Positions 16,936 to 26,082 of a stretch of 52,267 nucleotides of DNA are shown in pieces. The stretch covers positions 1 through 52,267 of the forward strand of contig JAHFPV010000020.1 in NCBI GenBank assembly GCA_023266575.1. Reading direction: 5' to 3'. Source of the DNA: Sphingobium sp. (GTDB lineage Bacteria > Pseudomonadota > Alphaproteobacteria > Sphingomonadales > Sphingomonadaceae). Position numbers and translations under genes: made by a program. Numbering within the stretch: the first letter of the stretch is position 1; every line of letters starts with the position of its first letter. The notes below the pieces were generated by a model. That model worked only from the letters and a program-made list of their open reading frames with translations. It was not told the DNA's origin and did not search any database.

Positions 16936-17820
16936 ATGCGGCTGTTCACCCATTTTCTGGCGCTCTGCGCGCTGACGCTGGTTGCCGCATGTGGCAGCGA
17001 TCCTGCCCCCGCGCCGGTTGCCAAGAGTGGCCCGGCGCTGTGGCAGGTGCAGCGTGGCGAGATGAAGGGCTGGCTGTTTGGCACCATCCATGTGCTGCCC
17101 AAGGGGGTGGCATGGGAAACGCCGACAATCAGCGAGGCGATGGCCAAGGCCGACCGGCTCGTGCTGGAGGCGGCGGACTTGCAGGATGAGGAGAAAACGC
17201 TGGCCCTGTTCGAATCCATGGGCCGCAGTCCGGGCCTGCCACCGCTCGACCGGCGGGTGCCGGAAGAGGAGCAGGCGGCGCTGAACAAGGCGATCAGCGA
17301 GGGAGGGACCAGCACGCAACTTTTGTCGGGCTACGAAAGCTGGGCCGCGGCGATGCTGCTGTCGGCGGCGACGCAGCAGGCGCTCAATGTCAGTCAGGAT
17401 GACGGGGTGGAGCCAGTGCTGATCGCCACCTTCAAGAAAGCGGGCAAGCCGATCGGCGGGCTGGAGACGATCGAGCGGCAGTTCGGCGCGTTCGACACGC
17501 TGCCGCAAGCGGCGCAATCGCGCCTGCTGGTGCAGACGGTGCATGAGGCCAAGGATATGAAAGGGTTATATGATCGCATCCTCAAAGCCTGGACCACCGG
17601 CGACATGGACGCGATCGCCAAGGAGGATGAGAATGGCGAGCAGCCCGACCCGATGGTCGAGGAAGCGGTGCTGGTGGCGCGCAACCGCGACTGGGTGAAG
17701 GCGATCGAACCGATGAAGGGCGCGCCGTTCATTGCTGTCGGGGCCGGGCATCTGACGGGGCGGGAGAATCTGATCGACCTGCTGAAAGCGCGCGGGTTTG
17801 CGGTGACGCGGGTGCAGTGA
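16936..17820 (+). CDS. TraB/GumN-family lipoprotein
   Basis: A 294-residue paralogue of the upstream gene with a lipoprotein leader: MRLFTHFLALCALTLVAAC has a lipobox with Cys at residue 19. The family blocks are present: WQVQRGEMKGWLFGTIHVLPKG near the start and FIAVGAGHLTGRENL near the end. A ribosome site AAGGAG lies inside the end of the upstream gene, 6-11 bases before ATG 16936. A GTG directly before the ATG is an alternative start. The pair would place one copy free in the periplasm and one anchored to a membrane. Confidence 0.85.
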   Translation: MRLFTHFLALCALTLVAACGSDPAPAPVAKSGPALWQVQRGEMKGWLFGTIHVLPKGVAWETPTISEAMAKADRLVLEAADLQDEEKTLALFESMGRSPGLPPLDRRVPEEEQAALNKAISEGGTSTQLLSGYESWAAAMLLSAATQQALNVSQDDGVEPVLIATFKKAGKPIGGLETIERQFGAFDTLPQAAQSRLLVQTVHEAKDMKGLYDRILKAWTTGDMDAIAKEDENGEQPDPMVEEAVLVARNRDWVKAIEPMKGAPFIAVGAGHLTGRENLIDLLKARGFAVTRVQ

Positions 17821-17833
17821 CGATAACCCTAAC

Positions 17834-17932
17834 CCGTTCACCCTGAGCGCAGTCGAAGGGTTCCGCTGAGCGCAGCGAAGCGTCCTTCGCTTGCGCTCAG
17901 GTGAAGGCTTCGACTTCGCTCAGCCCGAACGG
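17834..17932. repeat. REPIN-like palindromic element upstream of rplY
   Basis: The outer arms CCGTTCA...CTGAGCGCAGTCGAAGG (17834-17859) and its complement ending GCCCGAACGG (about 17905-17932) match with a few mismatches. The inner arms CTGAGCGCAGCGAAG (17866-17880) and CTTCGCTTGCGCTCAG (17885-17900) form a central hairpin. The same family recurs at 18697-18797 and, in a variant form, at 25490-25567. Confidence 0.8.
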
Positions 17933-18055
17933 ATATAGTAGCTGGACCGCCCGCTTGCTTTCTGGCCTTTTTCTGCTAAAGGCCGCGCTCCCGCTATGGT
18001 CATCCCTGGAGGCGTGGCGGGAAAAGTAACTCAAACCAGCTTTTGGAGACACGCA

Positions 18056-18670
18056 ATGAGCGAGCAGCTTACGCTGTCGGCCGAGGCACGCGATCGGGCA
18101 GGCAAGGGAGCCTCCCGCGCCCTCCGCCGTGAGGGCCGCGTACCCGCCGTCATCTATGGAATGAACGAAGAACCCCTGTCGATCCATGTCGAGGAAAAGC
18201 TCCTCAACAAACTGCTCGGCACCGGCCACTTCTTCAATTCGGTCATCATGGTCGAAGTAAACGGCAAGACCGTCCGCACCCTGCCCAAGGATGTGGCTTT
18301 CCACCCCGTTTCGGACCGTCCGCTGCACGCCGACTTCCTGCGCGTTTCGGAACATGCCACCGTGCATGTCAATGTTCCCGTGCGCTTCGAGAATGAAGAT
18401 GCGTCGCCCGGCCTCAAGAAGGGCGGCGTGCTGAACGTCGTTCGTCATGATGTCGAGCTGATCGTCGATGCCGCCGAAATCCCCGAAGATGTCGTGGTCG
18501 ACCTGACCGGCTTCGAGGTCGGCGATTCGATCCACATCAGCGCGGTGACGCTGCCCAAGGGCGCCAAGACCGCGATCGACGATCGCGACTTCACCCTGGC
18601 GACCATCGTTGCGCCGTCGGCTCTGAAGAGCGCCGGCACCGAGGCGGAAGCGGAAGCGGAAGGCGAATAA
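18056..18670 (+). CDS. rplY: 50S ribosomal protein bL25 (Ctc form)
   Basis: Binds 5S rRNA in the large ribosomal subunit. The 204-residue length is the long Ctc-type form with an extra C-terminal domain, usual in alphaproteobacteria. The N-terminus [27 protein letters not shown] and VPAVIYG are diagnostic. The tail is a run of Glu and Ala. The frame is open from 17996, but ATG 18056 has TTGGAGA 7-13 bases upstream and gives the family start. It is paired with pth as in many bacteria, with a palindromic element in between. Confidence 0.96.
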   Translation: MSEQLTLSAEARDRAGKGASRALRREGRVPAVIYGMNEEPLSIHVEEKLLNKLLGTGHFFNSVIMVEVNGKTVRTLPKDVAFHPVSDRPLHADFLRVSEHATVHVNVPVRFENEDASPGLKKGGVLNVVRHDVELIVDAAEIPEDVVVDLTGFEVGDSIHISAVTLPKGAKTAIDDRDFTLATIVAPSALKSAGTEAEAEAEGE

Positions 18671-18696
18671 GCCTTTTCCCGTCAGACTGACCTAAG

Positions 18697-18797
18697 CCCC
18701 GTTCGGGCTGAGCGAAGTCGAAGCCTGCCACTGAGCGAAGCGAAGTGCCTTCACTTCGTTCAGGCGGCCCCTTCGACTTCGCTCAGGGCGAACGGGG
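18697..18797. repeat. REPIN-like palindromic element between rplY and pth
   Basis: The left arm 18697-18723 and right arm 18771-18797 are 27-base inverted repeats with only two mismatches (core CTGAGCGAAGTCGAAG). A smaller inverted pair lies inside, around 18731-18765. The right arm is in an open frame with pth and could mislead start prediction. It may help terminate or stabilise the rplY transcript. Confidence 0.85.
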
Positions 18798-18822
18798 TTT
18801 TGTCGTGAAGGAGCAAGGGAAG

Positions 18823-19392
18823 ATGCAAATCTGGGTCGGTCTGGGCAATCCGGGCGCGCAATATGCGATGCACCGGCACAATGTCGGCTTCATGGTCGCG
18901 GACCTGATCGCGGACCTGTATCGCTTCTCCCCGCCCCGCAAACAGTTCCAGGGCTGGACCCAGGAAGGGCGGATCGGGCCGGAAAAGATATTGCTGTTGA
19001 AACCCGCGACCTTCATGAATGAAAGCGGGCGCGCCGTTGGTGAGGCGATGCGCTTCTACAAGCTGGAGCCGCAGGACGTCACTGTCTTTCACGACGAGCT
19101 GGACCTGGCGCCAATGAAGGTGAAGGTGAAGCGTGGCGGGGGCAATGCCGGGCATAATGGCCTGCGGTCGACCGACGCGCATATTGGCGCGGATTTCCGC
19201 CGGGTGCGGATCGGCATCGGTCATCCGGGGCATAAGGACCGGGTGCATGACTATGTGCTGGGCAATTATCACAAGAGCGAGAACGACGCGCTGGCCGACA
19301 TGCTGGGCGCGATCGGCGCGGAGGCGGAGTGGCTCGCCAAGAATGACGATGCGCGGTTCATGAACGCGGTCGCGCTGCGGCTGGCGAACTGA
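18823..19392 (+). CDS. pth: Peptidyl-tRNA hydrolase
   Basis: Cleaves peptidyl-tRNAs released from stalled ribosomes. The protein has 189 residues with family motifs MQIWVGLGNPGAQYAMHRHNVGF (catalytic His in HNVGF), KPATFMNESG, FHDELDL with its Asp, and GGGNAGHNGLRS. The frame extends upstream to 18745 through the palindromic element, but ATG 18823 has AAGGGA 3-8 bases upstream and is the conserved start. It lies downstream of rplY. Confidence 0.96.
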   Translation: MQIWVGLGNPGAQYAMHRHNVGFMVADLIADLYRFSPPRKQFQGWTQEGRIGPEKILLLKPATFMNESGRAVGEAMRFYKLEPQDVTVFHDELDLAPMKVKVKRGGGNAGHNGLRSTDAHIGADFRRVRIGIGHPGHKDRVHDYVLGNYHKSENDALADMLGAIGAEAEWLAKNDDARFMNAVALRLAN

Positions 19393-19445
19393 ACGGACGA
19401 ACTGGCAATAACTGCATTGCGAACAGTGACGAGGCCGGGCCATAA

Positions 19446-21110
<1,665 letters not shown>

Positions 21111-21181
21111 TGGAGATGCTGGCCAATAGGGACTGAAACCGCTATCGGGCGCGCCATCGAATATGAAGTGAAGGCAGTCAA

Positions 21182-22282
21182 ATGGGTTTTCGTTGCGGTA
21201 TCGTCGGGCTTCCCAATGTGGGCAAGTCCACCCTGTTCAATGCGCTGACCGAGACGCAGGCGGCGCAGGCGGCGAACTATCCCTTCTGCACGATCGAGCC
21301 GAACGAGGGGCGCGTGGCCGTGCCGGACGCCCGGCTGGAGACGATCGCCAAGATTGGCGGGTCGCAGAAGATTATCGAGACGCAGCTGGCGTTCGTGGAC
21401 ATTGCGGGTCTGGTGCGGGGCGCGTCCAAGGGCGAAGGGCTGGGCAACCAGTTCCTGGCCAATATCCGCGAGACCGACGCGATCGTCCATGTGCTGCGCT
21501 GTTTTGAGGATGACGACATCACCCATGTCGAGGGCAAGGTCGATCCGATCGCGGACGCAGAGACGGTCGAGACCGAGTTGATGCTGGCGGATCTGGAGAG
21601 CCTGGAAAAGCGGGTGCCGAACCTGCTGAAAAAAGGTGCTCAGGGTGACAAGGAAGCCAAGGCTGCCGCCGCTGTGCTGGGACAGGCGCTGGAATTGCTG
21701 CGCGACGGCAAGCCCGCGCGCCTGACCAAGCCGCGTGACGAGGAAGAGGAACGGCTGTTCGCGCAGGCGCAGCTGCTGACGGCCAAGCCGGTGCTGTACG
21801 TCTGCAATGTCGAGGAAGCTGCGGCGTCTGAAGGCAATGCCTTTTCCAAGCGGGTGTTCGAGAAGGCGGCGGCGGAAAATGCCAGCGCGGTGATCGTGTC
21901 GGCGGCGATCGAGGCGGAACTGGTGACCATGCCGGTCGAGGAACGGGGCGAATATCTGGAAGCTTTGGGGCTGACCGAGGCGGGCCTGGCGCGGATCATC
22001 CGGGCGGGCTATGAATTGCTGGGCCTGATCACCTTCTTCACCGTAGGGCCGAAGGAAGCGCGCGCCTGGACCGTGCATAAAGGGTCGAAGGCGCCGCAGG
22101 CGGCGGGCGCGATCCATACCGATTTCGAAAAAGGCTTCATCCGCGCCGAAACCATGGCCTATGCCGACTACGTCCAGTTTAATGGCGAGGCCGGGGCCAA
22201 GGAAGCGGGCAAGTGGCGGTCGGAAGGCAAGGACTATGTCACGCAGGATGGCGACATCATGCTGTTCCGGTTTAACGTTTGA
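21182..22282 (+). CDS. ychF: Ribosome-associated ATPase YchF/OLA1 family
   Basis: Obg-related P-loop ATPase that binds ribosomes and is linked to stress responses. The protein has 366 residues, usual for YchF. G1 [14 protein letters not shown] begins at about residue 8. G3 is [17 protein letters not shown]. The NVEE-type G4 (VCNVEE) explains the ATP preference known in the family. A TGS domain closes the C-terminus ([15 protein letters not shown] through FRFNV). An AT-richer gene follows 6 bp downstream. Confidence 0.96.
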   Translation: MGFRCGIVGLPNVGKSTLFNALTETQAAQAANYPFCTIEPNEGRVAVPDARLETIAKIGGSQKIIETQLAFVDIAGLVRGASKGEGLGNQFLANIRETDAIVHVLRCFEDDDITHVEGKVDPIADAETVETELMLADLESLEKRVPNLLKKGAQGDKEAKAAAAVLGQALELLRDGKPARLTKPRDEEEERLFAQAQLLTAKPVLYVCNVEEAAASEGNAFSKRVFEKAAAENASAVIVSAAIEAELVTMPVEERGEYLEALGLTEAGLARIIRAGYELLGLITFFTVGPKEARAWTVHKGSKAPQAAGAIHTDFEKGFIRAETMAYADYVQFNGEAGAKEAGKWRSEGKDYVTQDGDIMLFRFNV

Positions 22283-22288
22283 CGCGAC

Positions 22289-22819
22289 GTGAGCGCGTCC
22301 GTCATTCTTCTACACAACGCCAACGAGGCTATCGAGATGCTATCGCATCTTCACGCTTCGGCCCAACATACGCGCGATTGGATTGTCGCTAACAGCGACG
22401 ATCCGTTACTGCTTTTACGAGCTTTAAAATTTGAGGAAGTCGGACTTCATCCCGTTGAAAATCGTCCACTAAACGTAATAGAGCAGCTAAATCAGACGTT
22501 CACATATGCAGTTGCGTTTGCGGCTGCTTCCCAGTTATTCAATCTCCACCCAGACTTAGCGGGACTAAAAATAGCGCCCGGCGCGCATATGGCACTTCCT
22601 CTCGACATAATGAGTATCGAAGAGGGATTGATTGGTGCCGAAACATTCGCAGCGGTTGATTATCGAAACAACCGAAAATTGACACGTGATCTGGACGTCA
22701 TGGCTCTTCGTAACGAGCAACACCGGTATGTATTTTTTGCGTCCCCCACATTCCCCACAACTGAGCGGCAAATCAAGCTGGAGCGCCATGGTGTTCAAGT
22801 TTGGTCAGTTGAGATTTGA
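22289..22819 (+). CDS. Hypothetical protein, AT-richer than neighbours
   Basis: A 176-residue soluble protein I do not recognise, from GTG 22289 (an ATG at 22337 is the alternative). It has no signal peptide, membrane segment or known motif. Codons such as TTA, AGA-type and AAT are frequent here and rare in the adjacent ychF and glycosylase genes, so the gene is probably a recent arrival. It follows ychF by 6 bp and its stop overlaps the TTG start of the next gene, so it is wedged between two core genes without disrupting either. The local change in composition ends with its stop codon. Confidence 0.6.
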   Translation: MSASVILLHNANEAIEMLSHLHASAQHTRDWIVANSDDPLLLLRALKFEEVGLHPVENRPLNVIEQLNQTFTYAVAFAAASQLFNLHPDLAGLKIAPGAHMALPLDIMSIEEGLIGAETFAAVDYRNNRKLTRDLDVMALRNEQHRYVFFASPTFPTTERQIKLERHGVQVWSVEI

Positions 22820-23316
22820 AGCCTACGCTCAAATTCGCCTTTCCGCCCAGCGTCGATGCTGACACAAGGCTGCTGATTCTGGGCAGCCTGCCGGGCGATG
22901 TGTCGATCGCACGGCAGGAATATTATGCGCATCGGGGCAATGCGTTCTGGGCGCTGATCGGCGAAGTGCTGGGCGAGGCATTGGTCGGGCAGCCCTATGC
23001 GCTGCGGCTGGAGCGGTTGCGGGCGCGCGGCGTGGGGCTTTGGGATGTGATGGCTAGTGCCACCCGGCCCGGCAGTCTGGACAGCGCAATCAGCGATGCG
23101 GATGTTCGCGACCTGAGCGGTTTCGTTGCCGCCCTGCCCGCTTTGCAGGCGGTGGCGTTCAACGGCAAGACGGCGGCGCTGCACGGGCGACGGCAATTGG
23201 GCGCGCGGGGTGACCTGATGCTGATCGACCTGCCCTCCTCCAGCGGCGCTCATGCCACATTGTCGCGCGCGCAAAAGGCGCAGGCGTGGCGGGTGTTGCG
23301 CGGCTGGATCGTCTGA
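22816..23316 (+). CDS. Uracil-DNA-glycosylase-fold DNA repair enzyme
   Basis: A 166-residue member of the uracil-DNA glycosylase superfamily, closest in appearance to DNA-deoxyinosine (hypoxanthine) glycosylases. The motifs ILGSLPGDVSIARQEYYAHRGNAFW near the N-terminus and LPSSSGAHA near the C-terminus correspond to the family's active-site loops. It would excise damaged bases for base excision repair. The start TTG 22816 overlaps the upstream stop (TTGA). The original start may have been displaced by the upstream AT-rich gene. Confidence 0.82.
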   Translation: MKPTLKFAFPPSVDADTRLLILGSLPGDVSIARQEYYAHRGNAFWALIGEVLGEALVGQPYALRLERLRARGVGLWDVMASATRPGSLDSAISDADVRDLSGFVAALPALQAVAFNGKTAALHGRRQLGARGDLMLIDLPSSSGAHATLSRAQKAQAWRVLRGWIV

Positions 23317-23330
23317 GGGGCTGCATATCT

Positions 23331-23348
23331 CTGTCATATTGCGCGGCT
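23331..23348 (+). promoter_or_regulatory. Possible Pho-box half site before phoD
   Basis: CTGTCAT at 23331-23337 equals the first half of the PhoB-binding consensus and lies about 65 bp before the phosphatase gene. The expected second repeat, 11 bases later, is poorly matched. Offered only because the downstream gene is a phosphatase. Confidence 0.25.
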
Positions 23349-23401
23349 AGATCAGCAGGCTAAGAGACAGTATTAAAACAGCTTCACAGAAGGTCGCCCC
23401 C

Positions 23402-24952
23402 ATGTTTTCCCGTCGCCAGCTACTGACCGTTGCCACCACAGCGCCGCTGATCGGCGCGCCGGCTTTGTTGAAGGCGCAAAGCTGGTTTGCGGGCTATCCT
23501 TTCGCTTTGGGGGTGACGTCGGGTGATCCAGCGGCGGACGGCTTTGTCATCTGGACCAAGCTCGCCCCCAAGCCATTCGAGCCGCATGGCGGGATGCCGA
23601 TGGTGCCGCTGCCGGTGAAGTGGGAAGTGGCGAGCGACGACAGGTTCAAGACGATCGTCGCATCGGGCGAGGCAACGGCGCGGCCGGAACTGGGGCATAG
23701 CGTCCATGTCGAGGTGGCAGGATTGCAGCCTGATCGCCCCTATTGGTATCGCTTTTCGCTGGGCAGCGACCAGTCGCCGCGCGGGCGGGCGCGAACTTTG
23801 CCGCTGGCGTCGGCCAGCCCCGCTGCCCTCAAATTCGGGGTGGCGGGCTGCCAAAATTATGAGGATGGGCTGTTCACCGCCTTCCGCCATCTGGCGCGCG
23901 AGGATGACCTCAATTTCGTCTATCATTATGGCGACTTCATCTACGAATATAAGCAGCGCGGGCCGGACTATGACAAGGACGGGCTGCCAGAGGATCAGAT
24001 CCGGCATCATATCGGCCAGGACTGTTTCGACGTGGCGGATTATCGGCTGCGCTATGCCCAATATCTGAGCGATTATGATTTGCAGGCGGCGCGCGCCAAG
24101 CACACATGGTTTTCGACCTTCGACGATCATGAGGTCGAGAATAACTGGACCGGCGACCGCAACTGGAAGGATGTGCCGCCGGAGATTTTCCGCCTGCGCC
24201 GTCAGGCGGGCTTGCAGGTCTGGTATGAATATATGCCGGTACGGGCCGCGATGCTGCCGCGCGACGGCATCATCACCAACATGTATCGCGAGGCACGCTT
24301 TGGCGACCTGCTGTCGATCGATTTTCTCGATACCCGGTCCTTCCGCAGCGACCAGCCGTGCGATGACGGTTTCAAACCCTATTGCCCCGGCATTGACGAC
24401 AGCAAGGCGCAGGTGATTTCAGCCGAGGAAGAAAGCTGGCTGGTGCGCAACATGACGCGGGGCCAGACCAAATGGAATTGCCTGGCGCAGCAGGTGATGA
24501 TGATGTCGCTCGACCGGCGGCGTTACGCGGACGAGAAGGCGAAAATCTATAATATCGACAGCTGGGCGGGTTACAGCGCGCCGCGCAACCGCTTGCTGGG
24601 CAAGATGCGCGGGCTGGACAATGTCGTGGTGCTGACCGGGGACGAGCATCAGAATTTCGCCGGGCTGCTCGACAATGGCGACAAGACGGTGGCGGTGGAA
24701 TTTGTGTCCACCTCGATCTCGTCGGGCGGCAATGGATCGGACCGGCGGACCGGCAGCGACATGATGCTGAAGAACAACCCGGAATTGAAATTCATCAACG
24801 ACCAGCGCGGCTATCTGGTGTGTGAAGTGACGCCCGACGCCTGGACGACCAAGGCGCGGGTGGTGGATCAGGTATCGGCCCCCGGCGGCGCGATCAGCAC
24901 GCGGGCGAACATGACGGTGCAGCGTGGCCAGCCCTCGCTCCAGATCAGTTGA
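23402..24952 (+). CDS. phoD: Alkaline phosphatase D family protein
   Basis: Extracytoplasmic phosphodiesterase/phosphatase of the PhoD family, 516 residues. The N-terminus MFSRRQLLTVATTAPLIGAPA carries a Tat-type SRRQLL signal. A PhoD N-terminal beta domain (FALGVTSGDPAADGFVIWTKL) follows. The metallophosphatase domain includes YHYGDFIYEY, TFDDHEVENNW, the QVMMMSLDR region and LTGDEHQNF, which supply metal ligands. It probably recovers phosphate from esters outside the cell. It is monocistronic as far as can be seen. Confidence 0.92.
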   Translation: MFSRRQLLTVATTAPLIGAPALLKAQSWFAGYPFALGVTSGDPAADGFVIWTKLAPKPFEPHGGMPMVPLPVKWEVASDDRFKTIVASGEATARPELGHSVHVEVAGLQPDRPYWYRFSLGSDQSPRGRARTLPLASASPAALKFGVAGCQNYEDGLFTAFRHLAREDDLNFVYHYGDFIYEYKQRGPDYDKDGLPEDQIRHHIGQDCFDVADYRLRYAQYLSDYDLQAARAKHTWFSTFDDHEVENNWTGDRNWKDVPPEIFRLRRQAGLQVWYEYMPVRAAMLPRDGIITNMYREARFGDLLSIDFLDTRSFRSDQPCDDGFKPYCPGIDDSKAQVISAEEESWLVRNMTRGQTKWNCLAQQVMMMSLDRRRYADEKAKIYNIDSWAGYSAPRNRLLGKMRGLDNVVVLTGDEHQNFAGLLDNGDKTVAVEFVSTSISSGGNGSDRRTGSDMMLKNNPELKFINDQRGYLVCEVTPDAWTTKARVVDQVSAPGGAISTRANMTVQRGQPSLQIS

Positions 24953-24954
24953 CA

Positions 24955-24970
24955 TTGACGTAAACGTAAG
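24955..24970. promoter_or_regulatory. Near-palindrome TTGACGTAAACGTAAG
   Basis: ACGT-AA-ACGT with TTG and AAG flanks lies 33 bp before the MaoC-like gene, just past the phoD stop. It resembles operators of MerR-type regulators of acyl-CoA and branched-chain catabolism. This is a resemblance only. Confidence 0.35.
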
Positions 24971-25002
24971 CTCGCATTAGGTCCGTCATGAAAGGAAATG
25001 CC

Positions 25003-25470
25003 ATGACGGACGCGACGGTCTATTTCGAGGATATTGAAGTGGGCGACAGCTTCGCCTTCGGCCCGCTGACGGTGAGCCGGGAGGAGACGATCGCCTTTGC
25101 CGCCGAGTTCGACGCGCAGCCTTTTCATCTGTCCGACGAAGCGGCAGCGGCCACCCATTTCGGCACATTGTCGGCCAGCGGATGGCACACCACCGCTTTG
25201 TTCATGAAGATGTTTGTGACCGAAATGCAGCGCGATCCGGGGCGGCAAGCGGCGAGTCTGGGCGCGATGGGCGTGGACGAGTTGCGCTGGCTGCGCCCGG
25301 TGCGGCCCGGCGACACGCTGCGCGGCACCAGCGAGGTGATCGACAAGAAGGTATCGCAAAGCCGGCCGGAAATGGGGATCGTGCGCAGCAAGGTGACGAT
25401 CCTCAATCAGGACGACAAGCCAGTGCTGACGATGATCCCGATCGCAATGTGGCGGACGCGACCGGTTTGA
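25003..25470 (+). CDS. MaoC-family hydratase-like protein
   Basis: A 155-residue hot-dog-fold protein of the MaoC dehydratase family, probably acting on acyl-CoA thioesters. Visible are YFEDIEVGDSFAFGPLTVSREETIAFAAEFDAQPFHLSDE, in which the Asp and His correspond to the catalytic pair of (R)-hydratases, and ASGWHT. An in-frame ATG at 24988 lies upstream, but ATG 25003 has AAGGAA 7-12 bases before it. It is a single gene followed by a palindromic element. The substrate is unknown. Confidence 0.85.
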   Translation: MTDATVYFEDIEVGDSFAFGPLTVSREETIAFAAEFDAQPFHLSDEAAAATHFGTLSASGWHTTALFMKMFVTEMQRDPGRQAASLGAMGVDELRWLRPVRPGDTLRGTSEVIDKKVSQSRPEMGIVRSKVTILNQDDKPVLTMIPIAMWRTRPV

Positions 25471-25489
25471 TTTCAATTAATCCCTTCCT

Positions 25490-25567
25490 CCATTCGCCCT
25501 GAGCCTGTCGAAGGGCCGTCCTTTCTGGAAAAAGAAGTGCAGGGCTTCGACAGGCTCAGCCCGAACG
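25490..25567. repeat. Palindromic element between convergent genes
   Basis: CTGAGCCTGTCGAAG (25499-25513) and CTTCGACAGGCTCAG (25545-25559) are perfect 15-base inverted repeats flanked by CCATTCGCC and GCCCGAACGG. This is the CCTGTCGAAG variant of the family seen at 17834 and 18697. It sits between convergent genes and may act as a terminator for both. Confidence 0.85.
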
Positions 25568-25577
25568 GATTATGGGG

Positions 25578-26078
25578 TCAGTGCATAGGCTGGTTCGCCT
25601 TTGCATCCGCCGCCATCACCCGCACGCTGGCGGCATTCGATCCGGCGATCTGCACCAGGTGCCGCCCGGCGGGGAGGTCGAACCAGACGATCTTGCGGAT
25701 GCCGGAGCAGGCCGGGCCATGGCCATGCTCGACCGAGGCGACGGCCTCCGCGCCGGTCACGACATCGACCCAGGCCGGGCCGTCGAGCGCAATCCCCACC
25801 CGTGCGCCCTGTTTGAGCGACAGGGTGAATAGGCCGCCATGCCCCTCTTTTGCGCCTTTGCCCGGCGGCGTTGCGAACTGGACATGGGCAGCGGGGACGA
25901 GGGTCGCGACGACCGGCTTGCCCAGGATCAGCGCGGATGCGCCATGGGCTTGCGCGCCAGCCCTGGCCTGTCCGCTCTGGGTCCAGCTGGTCCAGGGTTC
26001 GGCGAGAGGCGCGGGGGTGGCGCATTCCGTGGTGGCAACCGGGGCAGCGACCAGTAACAAGGCAGCGAGGATGGTCAT
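25578..26078 (-). CDS. Exported hypothetical protein downstream of mutL
   Basis: A 166-residue protein with a signal peptide (MTILAALLLVAAPVATTECA), presumably periplasmic. The mature part is a beta-rich domain including VWVDVVTGAEAVASVEHGHGPACSGIRKIVWF-like sequence; two Cys (near residues 19 and about 124) could pair. I do not recognise a characterised family. It starts 4 bp after mutL on the same strand, so it is likely co-transcribed, with no obvious functional link to mismatch repair. Confidence 0.7.
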   Translation of the reverse strand: MTILAALLLVAAPVATTECATPAPLAEPWTSWTQSGQARAGAQAHGASALILGKPVVATLVPAAHVQFATPPGKGAKEGHGGLFTLSLKQGARVGIALDGPAWVDVVTGAEAVASVEHGHGPACSGIRKIVWFDLPAGRHLVQIAGSNAASVRVMAADAKANQPMH

Positions 26079-26082
26079 CGGA

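Noticed and set aside
16114-17544. A 476-codon minus-strand frame opposite the TraB/GumN pair
   Set aside because: Its composition is Arg/His/Gln-rich, typical of antisense of GC-rich genes. It crosses the junction of two well-supported genes and has no motif.
18745-18822. N-terminal extension of pth
   Set aside because: It is encoded by one arm of the palindromic element. The Pth family starts at MQIWVGLGNPG and a ribosome site precedes ATG 18823.
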